A stretch of DNA of 64,000 bases from JBOZRQ01 sp050789255 (GCA_050789255.1 JBOZRQ010000050.1:1-64000); one strand, 5' to 3'; positions 1 to 8,820 are shown, counted from the first letter of the stretch. Made by a program: numbers and translations. Notes: generated from the letters alone by a model not told the origin.

Positions 1-775
1 GCTCGTCGACCTCCTGCGCTTCAGAGTGATGGGTAATGAACACGATCTCCACGTCCTGGTACTTGGTCCGCAGGAAGCGGACCATCCAGAAGAAGAGGCT
101 GCGCGTGATATACTTCTTGAACTCGCCCATGGAGCCCGAGGCGTCCCGCATGGCGATGACCACGGCGCTGCTGCTCGGGCGGGTGGCCTGCTCCCAGACC
201 CGGAAGCGCAGGTCGTCGTTATTGATGTCGCCCACGGCCGGCACGCCGTTCTTGGCGTTGCGCTTGAGGTTCTCCATGATCGTGCGCCGCTTGTCGAGGT
301 TCGACATGGGTCCCTGCTTGCGGACCTCGGTGAACCGAATCTCCTCGGTGGGGATCTCGTGGGTCGCCTTGGGGCGCAGATCGGGCAGGCCCAGGTCCTC
401 GAAGATCAGCTCGGCAAGCTCGTCGACCGAGAGCTCCGCCTCGTAGAAGTCCACACCGGCGGCGTCGCCTGCCTGGTCGCCGCCGGCGCCCTGCCCCTTG
501 TTCGGCCCGGGGCCCAGCACGTCACCGACCTGTGAGTCGCCGTCACCCTGGCCCACCTTGTCGCCCTGGTAGGGGTCGAAGCGGAAGCGGTACTCTTCCA
601 GACTCCGGATCGGGACCTTGATCAGCTTCTTGCCGTCGCTGGTGATGATACTCTCTTCGGCGATGATGTCCGGGAGGTTCTGCTTGATGGCCTCCTTGAT
701 CTTCTCCTGGTGCCGGGCCTGATCGGCGAAGCCCTTCCGGTGCAGACTCCAATCGTGCTGTGAGTGGGAAATCAT
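1..775 (-). CDS. yhbH: YhbH-type sporulation protein (DUF444), 3' end beyond window
   Basis: The visible N-terminal 258 codons begin MISHSQHDWSLHRKGF and carry the pattern expected of the YhbH/DUF444 family: a basic start, an acidic and Gly-rich linker (about residues 75-110), and a von Willebrand A-like core beginning near VVIAMRDASGSMG, which has the DxSxS metal-site motif. The ATG at 775 follows a GGAGGAGGG Shine-Dalgarno. The stop lies outside the window. In Bacillus this family is expressed in the mother cell under SigE; its molecular role is unclear. Family assignment is strong; any biochemical function would be guesswork. Confidence 0.9.
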   Translation of the reverse strand, partial: MISHSQHDWSLHRKGFADQARHQEKIKEAIKQNLPDIIAEESIITSDGKKLIKVPIRSLEEYRFRFDPYQGDKVGQGDGDSQVGDVLGPGPNKGQGAGGDQAGDAAGVDFYEAELSVDELAELIFEDLGLPDLRPKATHEIPTEEIRFTEVRKQGPMSNLDKRRTIMENLKRNAKNGVPAVGDINNDDLRFRVWEQATRPSSSAVVIAMRDASGSMGEFKKYITRSLFFWMVRFLRTKYQDVEIVFITHHSEAQEVDE

Positions 776-829
776 GGAGACGCTTCCCTCCTCCCTCGGG
801 TGTCTGCTCACTCATAAGGTTGCTTTCTG

Positions 830-838
830 TAGTCTATG
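830..838 (-). promoter_or_regulatory. candidate sporulation-type -10 element upstream of yhbH
   Basis: On the minus strand the nine bases read CATAGACTA. This fits the SigK -10 consensus CATANNNTA and partly fits the SigE -10 (CATACAAT-like). It lies about 55 bases upstream of the yhbH start. I could not find a convincing -35, so this is a motif match only. Confidence 0.3.
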
Positions 839-871
839 CAACATTCGCTCAGATTGGACGGTACGCGGCAT

Positions 872-2104
872 TTAGCCCTGCAGATTCCCCTGGGCGAACT
901 GCTCGGCAATCGCTCTGGCGTCCGCCTCCGTTGGGACGGAGACCCTGGCAAGCTTGCCGAAGGAGACCGTGGGCAGGGGAACGCCTCCGCCGTACTCATA
1001 GCCCCACTGCACGTCGCTGCCAGCGGGGATGGTGATCGTGTAGCTGGCCAGCCGGGTGCCCTTGAGCATCCGCTCGAAGCGCACCTCCAGGGGGTACTCT
1101 GGCACCCCAGTCCTGGCCAGGTAGGCCGGGAACCGGGTCTCCTGGGACTTGGAGCCGTCATCGGCCACAAACCGGCCGGTTGCGGACACGGGGACCGGCC
1201 ACGGCGTGCCCTGCTCAGGCGGGGCGATCGCCCCACCCTGCCTGGGCGAGAAGATCGAGTACTTGAGCAGGGGCGGTACCAGCAAGACGGGCGCCGCCAG
1301 CCCCAGCAGGACCAGGAGGATCAGATAGGTCCGTTGAGCCGTGGGCGTGAAGTCGGTGTCCAGGTAGACGACAGTGCCGATTTTGACCCCGGCGGGGAGC
1401 TGGGGATCCTTCGCATCCTCTTCCACCAGCGTGCGGAGCGTCACCGGGAACGGCTTGAGCTGGCCCGTGTAGGAGCCGGACGCGGGCAGGTTCTTGCCCT
1501 TGACGATCAGCACGTTGTTGCCGGCAATGAGGGCGTAGTAGTAGATCGTGGGGCTGTCGCCCGTGGAGCTATACCAGTGCTCCTCGCTGCGCCGCCCTGT
1601 GACCGTGATGTAGCTGTGCGACTCACTCCCGCCGACCACGCTCGAAAGCGTGGTGACATAGGGCACCTGCTGTGACGGGGCGCTGCGGTAGTTGGAGAGC
1701 GTGCCGAAGAAGCCGACCACGGCGGCGGCGCCCAGGAGCAGGTTGATGGGGATGAACCAGTACCGAACCCGGGATATGAAGTAACTGACCTCGAAGATCG
1801 CGCCGAACAGGCGCAGCACCGGGTGAAAGCCCGGCCCCTCCGCCGCTGCCGACTCGAAGCGGGGCGCCTCATACCGGGGACGCTGCGGCTCGGCGTTGGC
1901 CGCGCCCCCCGCGGCCAGGCTCTGATCGTACTCGGCCCGGCGCTGCGGGCTGGAGAGCGTGGCATAGGCGTCGTTGATCTCGCGCAGCGCCTCCTGGCCG
2001 CCGTCGGACTGGGCCTTCCAGGCCAGGCTCCGGTAAGCTTCCTTGATCTGTTCAGCGGTGGCATCCGGTTGGAGTTGCAGGATGTCGTAATACGATCGGG
2101 CCAC
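872..2104 (-). CDS. J-like domain membrane protein with DUF3592-like core, HPD motif missing
   Basis: A 410-aa protein. Residues 1-60 look like a DnaJ J-domain (SYYDILQLQPDATAEQIKEA, then a helix ending REINDAYATL and a YDQ segment). The invariant HPD between helices II and III is replaced by a shortened loop reading QSDGG, so DnaK stimulation is unlikely. Two membrane segments follow (about residues 120-142 and 262-285). They flank an extracytoplasmic stretch like the DUF3592 family, and a C-terminal beta-rich domain comes after. The GTG start has a GGGGTGGGG ribosome site. It is divergent from the DUF4230 gene. Function unknown. Confidence 0.75.
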   Translation of the reverse strand: MARSYYDILQLQPDATAEQIKEAYRSLAWKAQSDGGQEALREINDAYATLSSPQRRAEYDQSLAAGGAANAEPQRPRYEAPRFESAAAEGPGFHPVLRLFGAIFEVSYFISRVRYWFIPINLLLGAAAVVGFFGTLSNYRSAPSQQVPYVTTLSSVVGGSESHSYITVTGRRSEEHWYSSTGDSPTIYYYALIAGNNVLIVKGKNLPASGSYTGQLKPFPVTLRTLVEEDAKDPQLPAGVKIGTVVYLDTDFTPTAQRTYLILLVLLGLAAPVLLVPPLLKYSIFSPRQGGAIAPPEQGTPWPVPVSATGRFVADDGSKSQETRFPAYLARTGVPEYPLEVRFERMLKGTRLASYTITIPAGSDVQWGYEYGGGVPLPTVSFGKLARVSVPTEADARAIAEQFAQGNLQG

Positions 2105-2205
2105 GGCGCCCCACCCCGTTCATCAGTTTCTTAGCTACAAACTATGACAAGACGTTCGGGAATCCCTTCCGTCCGAACCTTCCTCATCCATCCATACTCT
2201 ATTGC

Positions 2206-2230
2206 ATTGGATAGTTCATACCTATCCAAT
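2206..2230. promoter_or_regulatory. perfect inverted repeat in a divergent promoter region, possible operator
   Basis: ATTGGATAG and CTATCCAAT flank a 7-base spacer. The repeat sits 20 bases upstream of the DUF4230 start, in the divergent intergenic region. The size and position suit a dimeric repressor site, but no adjacent regulator gene identifies the protein. Confidence 0.35.
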
Positions 2231-2250
2231 CTGGCGAGGAGGGGACGTCG

Positions 2251-2856
2251 TTGCGCAACATTCGTACTTGGGCAATCCGGGCAGGGGTCGTGGTCGCCGT
2301 AGTGGCCGTGCTCTGGGTTGGGTACCAACTCTCCTCCCGGCCCGCCGGCCCTCGCTGGGACGCATCGGTGGTGGTGGAGCGGGTGATGCCCGTCGCCAAG
2401 CTGGTGACGGTGGAAGGGGCAGCGCTGGAACTCCTTGAGCATGACGACCCGGTCTGGGGCAGCTCGGTGATCCCCCGCAAGCTGACGGGCCGGCAGTTCT
2501 GGATCTCCCAGCGGGCGAAGCTGGCAGTGGGCTTCGACCTGCAGGGCTGGGCGGTCGCAGAGCATCTGTCACAGAGTTCGGCCACCAAAACGGTCAACCT
2601 GACCGTGCCGAAGCCGCAGCTGCTGTATGTGGAGCCGGATGCGGCCTCCCTGCGGATCTTGACCGCGGTGGGCATCTTCCGCAACGGCGACCTGACCGCC
2701 AGTGAGATGCAGACCCTGTCGGTCAAGCTGGACGAGGCCTTCCGGAAGTCGGCCACCGCCGAGAACCTGGACAAGCAGGCCCGCCTCCAGTTCGAGGCGC
2801 TGTTGCAGGAGGCGGCCCGTCCCTACGGCTACAAGGTGCAGGTTGAGTATCAATAG
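2251..2856 (+). CDS. DUF4230 domain-containing membrane-anchored protein
   Basis: A 201-aa protein with one N-terminal membrane anchor (about residues 8-27) and an extracytoplasmic domain. Features of the DUF4230 family are the VVVERVMPVAKLVTVEG opening, a central FDLQGWAV segment, a TVNLTVPKPQLLYVEPD strand and a C-terminal amphipathic helix rich in Glu and Ala. The TTG start is chosen because GGCGAGGAGGGG lies at the right distance upstream. Nothing in the sequence gives a biochemical role. The gene is followed at once by a strong hairpin, so it is probably monocistronic. Confidence 0.75.
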   Translation: MRNIRTWAIRAGVVVAVVAVLWVGYQLSSRPAGPRWDASVVVERVMPVAKLVTVEGAALELLEHDDPVWGSSVIPRKLTGRQFWISQRAKLAVGFDLQGWAVAEHLSQSSATKTVNLTVPKPQLLYVEPDAASLRILTAVGIFRNGDLTASEMQTLSVKLDEAFRKSATAENLDKQARLQFEALLQEAARPYGYKVQVEYQ

Positions 2857-2860
2857 GAAA

Positions 2861-2900
2861 AACGGCGGCGCCCGGACCGAAAGGCCCGGGCGCCGCCGTT
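2861..2900 (+). terminator. strong hairpin after the DUF4230 gene
   Basis: A perfect 15-bp stem (AACGGCGGCGCCCGG with its complement) closes a 10-base loop directly after the stop. There is no clear T tract, so termination strength is uncertain. Confidence 0.6.
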
Positions 2901-3025
2901 GCGGTCACCGTGAACTCACCGATAGCGGTAGACGACCTGGAAGGAAGCAGGCTCGTAGTTTTCCGGGACCTTTTCGGGCAAGCTGATGCACGGTGCCTAA
3001 CCAGTCCAAAGGAGGTCGCTTGGCC

Positions 3026-4048
3026 GTGCCAACCATGAAGGCAGCAGTCGTACGCGAGCTCGGCAAACCATTGTCAATCGAAGCGGTTCCAAAGCCTGAA
3101 CCAGGCCTCGGTCAGGTGGTGGTGAAGATCGAGTCTTGCGGGCTATGCCATACCGACATCCATGCAGCCCACGGCGACTGGCCCGTGAAACCGAAACTGC
3201 CGCTGATTCCCGGACACGAGGGCATCGGCATTGTCGAGTCTGTGGGGCCCGGAGTGACCGAGGTCAAGGAAGGGGACCGGGTGGCGCTGCCCTGGCTGGG
3301 ATACAATTGCTGCTCATGTGAGTACTGCATCTCCGGCTGGGAGACGCTCTGCCAATCCCAGGAGCGCACGGGCTACAGTATGGACGGGAGCTATGCCGAG
3401 TACGCCCTTGCCTTTGCCCGAAACGTGGTCAAGGTCCCCAAGGGGGTGGACCCCTTTGAGGCGTCGCCGCTGACATGTGCCGGCGTCACCTCTTACAAGG
3501 CTGTCAAGGTCTCTGGAGCGAGGTCATCCGACCTAATTGCCATCTACGGGGTGGGTGGTCTGGGGCATCTGGCCTTGCAGTACGCCAAGATTGCAGGCGC
3601 CTCTGTCGTGGCGGTGGACCTGATGCCCGAAAAACTCGAGATGGCCCGGGAATTGGGGGCGGACTATGTGGTGAACGCGGGTCAGGAAGATCCGATCGCC
3701 GCCATTCAAAGGCTTGGTGGCGCCGATGCCTCGCTTCCGTTCGCAGCAACCCCTCGGGTGTTTGAGCAGGCCTTCCGCTCGCTGCGCCCCGGCGGGCGGG
3801 CCGTTCTGGTCGCACTGCCCGCCGAGAATACGATGCAGTTGCCGATCTTCGAGACGGTACTGAACGGTCTGCACGTGATTGGTTCGATCGTGGGTAGCCG
3901 GCTCGACCTGGCCGAGACCTTTGAGCTACACGCTCAGGGCAGAACCAGGGTTGAGTACGAAAAGCGTCGCCTGGAATCGGTCAACGAAAGCTTTGCCGCC
4001 GTCGAGAAGGGACAGGTAAAGGCGCGGTTGGTGTTTGACATGACCTAG
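3026..4048 (+). CDS. zinc-dependent alcohol dehydrogenase (AdhP/AdhA-like)
   Basis: A medium-chain dehydrogenase of about 340 aa, likely interconverting primary alcohols and aldehydes with NAD(H). Catalytic-zinc residues are visible in SCGLCHTD and in PGHEGIG. The structural zinc lobe is intact in CCSCEYCISGWETLC. The Rossmann motif is GVGGLGHLA, followed by an acidic VDLM at the strand end, which favours NAD over NADP. Start choice: GGAGGT at 3011-3016 suits the GTG at 3026 (spacing 9) better than the TTG at 3020 or the ATG at 3035. It stands alone between two hairpins. Codon use looks less GC-biased than in the neighbours, which could reflect transfer but is not proof. Confidence 0.85.
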   Translation: MPTMKAAVVRELGKPLSIEAVPKPEPGLGQVVVKIESCGLCHTDIHAAHGDWPVKPKLPLIPGHEGIGIVESVGPGVTEVKEGDRVALPWLGYNCCSCEYCISGWETLCQSQERTGYSMDGSYAEYALAFARNVVKVPKGVDPFEASPLTCAGVTSYKAVKVSGARSSDLIAIYGVGGLGHLALQYAKIAGASVVAVDLMPEKLEMARELGADYVVNAGQEDPIAAIQRLGGADASLPFAATPRVFEQAFRSLRPGGRAVLVALPAENTMQLPIFETVLNGLHVIGSIVGSRLDLAETFELHAQGRTRVEYEKRRLESVNESFAAVEKGQVKARLVFDMT

Positions 4049-4062
4049 CCGCCGACAGACGG

Positions 4063-4092
4063 AACCCACCGGGTATTTCTTCCCGGTGGGTT
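4063..4092. terminator. hairpin between convergent genes
   Basis: AACCCACCGGG pairs with CCCGGTGGGTT across an 8-base loop. It sits between the alcohol dehydrogenase and the convergent membrane protein gene and could serve both strands. Confidence 0.6.
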
Positions 4093-4978
4093 ATCGCCTT
4101 GGCCTGATGGCTTCCCGCGGCGGCTCCCATGGCGGGATGCGGCGTGGGACGTGGGCGGAGAACCAGCGGTCGACCCACCCGATCCCGCCCTGGACCAGGC
4201 TGATTAGAAATCCTGCCAGCCAGGGGTTCCAAGGAGGCTGCGCCGTCCAGATTCCCCAACGCTGGAGCTGAGTAATCCACAGAGCAAATGCCAGGCCGAC
4301 GGCCACCAGAAACGCGGGACGGTGATTCAATCGGTACCATGTCCCAAGAATACCGGTCAGGGTAAACGGCACAGCATGCAGCAGCAACGACGTCAGGACG
4401 TGGTCCAGTTCATCCGGCTCGACGATGTATAGATGCATACGGGCCAGACGAAGGATGCCGAACGGCAACAGCCCCCATAGGTTCATCGCATAGTAGACGG
4501 TCGACGCCACCACCATCAGCCGATGCCAAGTTGAATAGCCCGTTCGTTGAAAGGAACCAGCGGCGTACGCAGCGACGAGACTATACAACAGAAAAAGGAT
4601 CGTACTGTGCCAGAAGGTCCAAGTCCGATGGACATAGACCCCCAGGTGAAGAAAGAGAACCTCCAACAGAAGAATCGGGATGACTGCGAGGCAGTAAATC
4701 AGGTACCGGTAGCGGCCGGAGAAGGACGACAGGCATGTGTAGTAGGCGGGTACGAATAGGCACTCGGCAATCAGCACACCCAGATAGTTGTCGGGGTACT
4801 TCGGCAAAAACCCAGGCTTGTACATATACATTAACAAGATGCCTGTCACGAACAGGTCACCGATCGTGATCGCCCCACCGGTAGTCACGAAGGACCACGC
4901 AAGCAACGGTGAAGCCTTATGGCGCACTGCCACCACGAGCATGACAATGGCCGCCAGCCCCAAGAAAATGTACGGCAT
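4091..4978 (-). CDS. multi-pass membrane protein, possibly CBO0543 family
   Basis: About 295 aa with seven or eight hydrophobic segments and short charged loops, ending in a basic Pro/Arg-rich tail (PPWEPPREAIRPRR). The general layout, with aromatic-rich segments such as YPDNYLGVLIAECLFVP, recalls the CBO0543 family of integral membrane proteins of spore-formers; this is an impression, not a firm call. I chose the ATG at 4978, with a weak TGGGGTG upstream. A TTG at 4999 would add seven residues. Function not recognised. Confidence 0.55.
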   Translation of the reverse strand: MPYIFLGLAAIVMLVVAVRHKASPLLAWSFVTTGGAITIGDLFVTGILLMYMYKPGFLPKYPDNYLGVLIAECLFVPAYYTCLSSFSGRYRYLIYCLAVIPILLLEVLFLHLGVYVHRTWTFWHSTILFLLYSLVAAYAAGSFQRTGYSTWHRLMVVASTVYYAMNLWGLLPFGILRLARMHLYIVEPDELDHVLTSLLLHAVPFTLTGILGTWYRLNHRPAFLVAVGLAFALWITQLQRWGIWTAQPPWNPWLAGFLISLVQGGIGWVDRWFSAHVPRRIPPWEPPREAIRPRR

Positions 4979-5087
4979 TTTCGGCACCCCAGTACCCAAA
5001 GACAGTGTCAGTCATCTTGTCCAGTCTTCCCCAAAGCCCGGACAATCAGCCCCCCGGATCGGCCTTCACCCATCCGAGGGTTGAGAA

Positions 5088-6221
5088 TCAGTTCTCACCA
5101 AACCTGACTCGAATGCTGACCACCTCGGGCCGGTTGCCGATGCGTACCGGCGGCCCCCAGGTGCCGAAGCCGAGGGAGACGATCACGTGCATCGCTCCCT
5201 TCTTCAAATAACCCCAGTCGACCTCGAAGACCCGCCGGGTGATGTACTGGTTGGGGAACATCTGCCCGCGGTGGGTGTGTCCGGCGACCAGCAGGTCGAC
5301 TCCAGCCTGCTGCGCCTCCACCAGGCGTGAGGGCTGGTGGTCCATCAGAATCAGGGGCAGCGAGGGATCGACACCGCCCAGGATCTCCTTCAGCGGCCTG
5401 CGGGGGCGCCCCACGAAGCCCCGGGCCGACACGTCGTCGCGGCCGATCACATAGAAGCTGTCATCCACCTTCACCCATTCGTCCACGAGGACGGGGATGC
5501 CGATCCGCTTCATCTCCCGCAGGTACTCACGGACGCCGCCGGAGATATATTCATGGTTCCCCAGCACAGCGAAGACGCCCAGCCGCGACTTGATCGCCGT
5601 CAGCTCGTCCGCCATCCTGTGCTCCAGGAAGGCCTCGGCGTCATCGTCCATCACGTCGCCGCAGAGGAGCACCAGGTCGGGGTTCAGCTCGTTGACCATG
5701 CCCACCATGTGCCGGAGCCGGTCGTTGCCGTTGATCGCCCCGGCGTGGGTGTCGGAGACCAGCACCACGTGCATATCCTTATGGTTCCCGGCGGGCTTGG
5801 CAATGGTGACCTCGTAGTTCACCACCACCACGTTGCGCGCCCGCCAGACGCCGTAGAGCAGGGCGCCGACCAACAGCAGCAGCACCGTGGTCCCCACCGC
5901 CGTGCCCAGCCCCTGCGTCACCCCGGCGGGGAGCAGCCACCCGGCAAGGTCGAGCAGGGGAAGCGTGAGGACCGCATAGAGAAAGATCATGAGCCAGTAG
6001 GCGCCCACCCTGATCAGCGCACGGACCGCCGGCCGGGGAAGGAAACGGCCGCCAAAGCGGGCCAGCATGAAGGAAAGCGAAATCACCAGGAAGGGCAGCC
6101 AGTAGATCCACCCGCTGAGCTGCGGGGCCAACAGGTGGACCCACTCCCAGCCACGCAGGCCGACGTAATAGGTAAGTCCCCCGAAGATCGCCAGGAACAG
6201 GATGCCGAACAGGCCCCTCAC
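5088..6221 (-). CDS. membrane-anchored metallophosphoesterase (YkuE/YaeI-like)
   Basis: A 377-aa protein with four N-terminal membrane segments (roughly residues 1-130) and a calcineurin-like phosphoesterase domain. All metal-binding motifs are present in order: VLVSDTHAG, LLCGDVMDD, VLGNHEY and AGHTHRGQMFP. The GTG start follows AGGGGTGG. Related YkuE/YaeI proteins act on phospholipid-type substrates; the substrate here is not determined. It is transcribed away from the kinase gene at 6376. Confidence 0.88.
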   Translation of the reverse strand: MRGLFGILFLAIFGGLTYYVGLRGWEWVHLLAPQLSGWIYWLPFLVISLSFMLARFGGRFLPRPAVRALIRVGAYWLMIFLYAVLTLPLLDLAGWLLPAGVTQGLGTAVGTTVLLLLVGALLYGVWRARNVVVVNYEVTIAKPAGNHKDMHVVLVSDTHAGAINGNDRLRHMVGMVNELNPDLVLLCGDVMDDDAEAFLEHRMADELTAIKSRLGVFAVLGNHEYISGGVREYLREMKRIGIPVLVDEWVKVDDSFYVIGRDDVSARGFVGRPRRPLKEILGGVDPSLPLILMDHQPSRLVEAQQAGVDLLVAGHTHRGQMFPNQYITRRVFEVDWGYLKKGAMHVIVSLGFGTWGPPVRIGNRPEVVSIRVRFGEN

Positions 6222-6375
6222 GCTGCCACCCCTATCTCATGGGTCTGGATCAATGCCAATATTAGCGAACTCGTGCTACAACTGTCACCTGGTAACCAAA
6301 AAGGACTACATTGTGCTATACCAGCGCCTCCCCCCTTTGAACGTATACTGTAGCCAGGTATAAGGGGGTGCTCTG

Positions 6376-8010
6376 TTGTCGCGCAGGCTAAGCGTACAGT
6401 TCATGGCAGGCATTACCTTGACGCTGGTCTTGATGCTCAGCGCCAACCTGGCCATGGTCTGGCAGCAGCAGAAGCGGGATGTCCAGGCGGACATGTACGG
6501 CAAGGCGAAGATGATCACGCAGCAGCTGATCGCCACCCGCCTGTTTATCGCGCGCAACCAGGACCGCATTAATGTGGACAGCAACGGCCACTTTGAGTTC
6601 AAAGGGCTCAACCCGGCCGCCGTCGGGCGCGGCGTGGGCGACATCTTCCAGGAATTGACCGGGGCGACGCTCAAGCAGACTCGCTTCCAGGTACGGCGCC
6701 CCTCGAACGCCCCGGATAAGTTTGAGTGGGAAGCGCTGACCGCCTTCTCCGAGAACGATCAGCTCAAAGAGTTCTTTGCACAGGTGGAGCAGAAGGGCGA
6801 GCCCGTTTACAGGTACGCCGTGCCGCTCCAGATGGAGGCGGAGTGCCTGCGTTGCCATGGCGAACCCGCCGGCACCCTGGACGTGGCAGGGTATCCCAGG
6901 GAAGGGTACAAGCTGGGGCAGCTCGGCGGCGCCATTAGCGTCTCCCTGCCCATGAGCGAGGCGATCGACCGCATTCAGGCCAACGCTGTGACGCAGATCT
7001 GGGTCATCGCAGCGATTACGCTCACCTCGTTGATCGTGATCTACCTGCTCTCCCGGAACCTCGTGACCAACCCCTTGCAGCGGCTGGCGAGCATTGCCGC
7101 CCGAATCGGTTCGGGCCGGCTGCTCGTCCGCCCGGCCGAGCTGGAGCCGCTCAAGCGCAGTGTTGAACTTGGCATTGTGGCGGGCAACATTGAAGTGATG
7201 GCCATGAACCTGCGCGACCTCTACCAGGGGCTGGAGGCCAAGGTCGCCGAACGGACGCGGGAGCTGGCGGAGGCGAACCGGAACCTGGAGCAGGCCAACC
7301 AGCTTCAGTCGCAGTTCCTTGCCACCGTCAGCCACGAACTGCGCACGCCGCTCACCTCAATCATCGCCTTTACCGAACTGCTCCTGGCCAAGGCGGAGGG
7401 GAAGAACCGGGAGTACCTGGAGGATGTGGCCGAGGCCAGCCGCCACCTGCTGGTGATGGTCAACAACCTGCTCGACCTCTCCCGGTCGGAGGCGGGGCGC
7501 CTGCAGGTCTTCACCGACGTGGTGGACCTGCCCGAGCTGGTCATCCCCCTGGAACGGTCCTTGCGGCCCCTGGCGGAGTCGCAGCGGATCGATCTGAAGG
7601 TTCGTCCGATGGAGGGACTGCCCCTGCTGATGGTAGATCCCCTGCGGATCAAGCAGGTGCTGATGAATGTGATCGGCAACGCCATCAAGTTTACCCCGGC
7701 GGGCGGCAGCGTTACGGTAGCGGCGGCGCCCCGGGACGGCTGGGTCGAAGTAAGCGTGGAAGATACGGGCCCGGGCATCGCGCCGGAGCACCGTGCGCTG
7801 GTCTTCGAGGCCTTCCGGCGCATCGAGTCCAAGGGTGAGGTGCACCCGGGCACCGGCCTTGGCCTGGCGCTGGCGAAGAACCTGGTCGAGCTGCACGGCG
7901 GCCGGATCTGGGTGGAGGACGGCGCCCATGGCGGAAGCCGGTTCCTCTTCACCCTGCCCGTTGTGCCTGACCCCCACTCGGAGGAGGTAGAGCCCGATGG
8001 CTCTCGCTAA
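6376..8010 (+). CDS. sensor histidine kinase with heme-motif DUF3365 sensor domain
   Basis: A 544-aa kinase. Order: N-terminal membrane helix; an extracytoplasmic DUF3365/Tll0287-like domain (about 30-205) containing a c-type heme motif CLRCH at 157-161; a second membrane helix (about 208-230); a HAMP-like linker; a coiled coil; a HisKA dimerisation helix with phospho-acceptor His320 in VSHELRTPL; and a HATPase domain with N, G1 (VEDTGPGIA) and G2 (GTGLGLALAKNLVELHGG) boxes. The TTG start follows AAGGGGG. It overlaps the response regulator by 14 bases. The heme motif and the Nap/Nrf genes downstream suggest sensing of redox state, oxygen or nitrogen oxides; that is inference. Confidence 0.9.
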   Translation: MSRRLSVQFMAGITLTLVLMLSANLAMVWQQQKRDVQADMYGKAKMITQQLIATRLFIARNQDRINVDSNGHFEFKGLNPAAVGRGVGDIFQELTGATLKQTRFQVRRPSNAPDKFEWEALTAFSENDQLKEFFAQVEQKGEPVYRYAVPLQMEAECLRCHGEPAGTLDVAGYPREGYKLGQLGGAISVSLPMSEAIDRIQANAVTQIWVIAAITLTSLIVIYLLSRNLVTNPLQRLASIAARIGSGRLLVRPAELEPLKRSVELGIVAGNIEVMAMNLRDLYQGLEAKVAERTRELAEANRNLEQANQLQSQFLATVSHELRTPLTSIIAFTELLLAKAEGKNREYLEDVAEASRHLLVMVNNLLDLSRSEAGRLQVFTDVVDLPELVIPLERSLRPLAESQRIDLKVRPMEGLPLLMVDPLRIKQVLMNVIGNAIKFTPAGGSVTVAAAPRDGWVEVSVEDTGPGIAPEHRALVFEAFRRIESKGEVHPGTGLGLALAKNLVELHGGRIWVEDGAHGGSRFLFTLPVVPDPHSEEVEPDGSR

Positions 8011-8695
8011 GCAAATTCTCGTCGCCGACGACGACCCCAAGATCCTGAAGGTGGTCGGCGAGGCGCTGAAGCTGGAAGGATACCAGGTGGTCACCGCAGT
8101 CAACGGCAACGCAGCGCTGCAGGTCTGCCGGCAGTCGGCGCCCGACCTGATCATTTTGGATATTACCATGCCCGGCCTGGACGGCCTGGAGGTGGTCCAC
8201 AAGCTGCGGACCCACGGCAGCCAGGTACCGATTCTGATCCTCTCGGCCCGGGGGGACGAGACCGACCGGGTGGTGGGCTTCCGGCTCGGCGCTGACGACT
8301 ACCTGACCAAGCCGTTCAGCATCTCGGAGCTGGTGCTGCGGGTGCGGGCGATCCTGCGGCGGGCAGGGGCTCCGGCGCCGGTCCCCATCGCCACCCCGGA
8401 CCGCATCTCCGCCGGCGATCTGGTGATCGACCGGGTGGCTCATCAGGTGACCGTGCGGGGGACCTGTGTGGAACTGACCCCGCTGGAGTTCAAGCTGCTT
8501 TGGCTGTTGGCCAGCAACCCCGGCCAGGTGTTCTCCCGTGATCACCTGCTGGAGCGGGTCTGGCAGTCGGAGTACGAAGGGGACCAGGCGGCGGTCACGG
8601 TCTACATTCGCCGGCTGCGGGAGAAGATCGAGCGCAACCCGGGCGACCCCGAGCACATCAAGACCGTTTGGGGGATCGGTTATAAGTTCGATTGA
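7997..8695 (+). CDS. OmpR-family response regulator
   Basis: A 232-aa regulator. The receiver domain has the DD pair near the start (VADDDPK), phospho-acceptor Asp55 in ILDITMPGLDG, and Lys in the LTKPF motif. A C-terminal winged-helix DNA-binding domain follows (about 135-232, with LTPLEFKLLWLL and VTVYIRRLREKIE). The start codon and its GGAGGT site lie inside the kinase gene, indicating translational coupling. It is the obvious partner of the kinase. Possible targets are the cytochrome genes immediately downstream, though no binding site was identified. Confidence 0.95.
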   Translation: MALAKQILVADDDPKILKVVGEALKLEGYQVVTAVNGNAALQVCRQSAPDLIILDITMPGLDGLEVVHKLRTHGSQVPILILSARGDETDRVVGFRLGADDYLTKPFSISELVLRVRAILRRAGAPAPVPIATPDRISAGDLVIDRVAHQVTVRGTCVELTPLEFKLLWLLASNPGQVFSRDHLLERVWQSEYEGDQAAVTVYIRRLREKIERNPGDPEHIKTVWGIGYKFD

Positions 8696-8774
8696 TAGTT
8701 CCATAAGGGCCGAAGGGGACCCAAGAGACTATAACCCCGCTCTCCCAACGGTTCATTCTCGGCTAAGTAATCTT

Positions 8775-8803
8775 TTATTAAGAACTGTGAAAGGCTCTAT
8801 ATA
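8775..8803 (+). promoter_or_regulatory. weak SigA-like promoter candidate before the nap/nrf genes
   Basis: TTATTA and TATATA are separated by 17 bases in a short AT-rich patch between the regulator gene and the cytochrome gene. The -35 is poor, as expected of an activator-dependent promoter. Transcripts from here would contain the hairpin at 8821-8856 in their leader. Confidence 0.25.
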
Positions 8804-8820
8804 GCATTGATTGCTACGCT

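Noticed and set aside
8781..8815. FNR/CRP-like site before the cytochrome genes (TGTGA half-site)
   Set aside because: The second half-site at the required spacing is missing.
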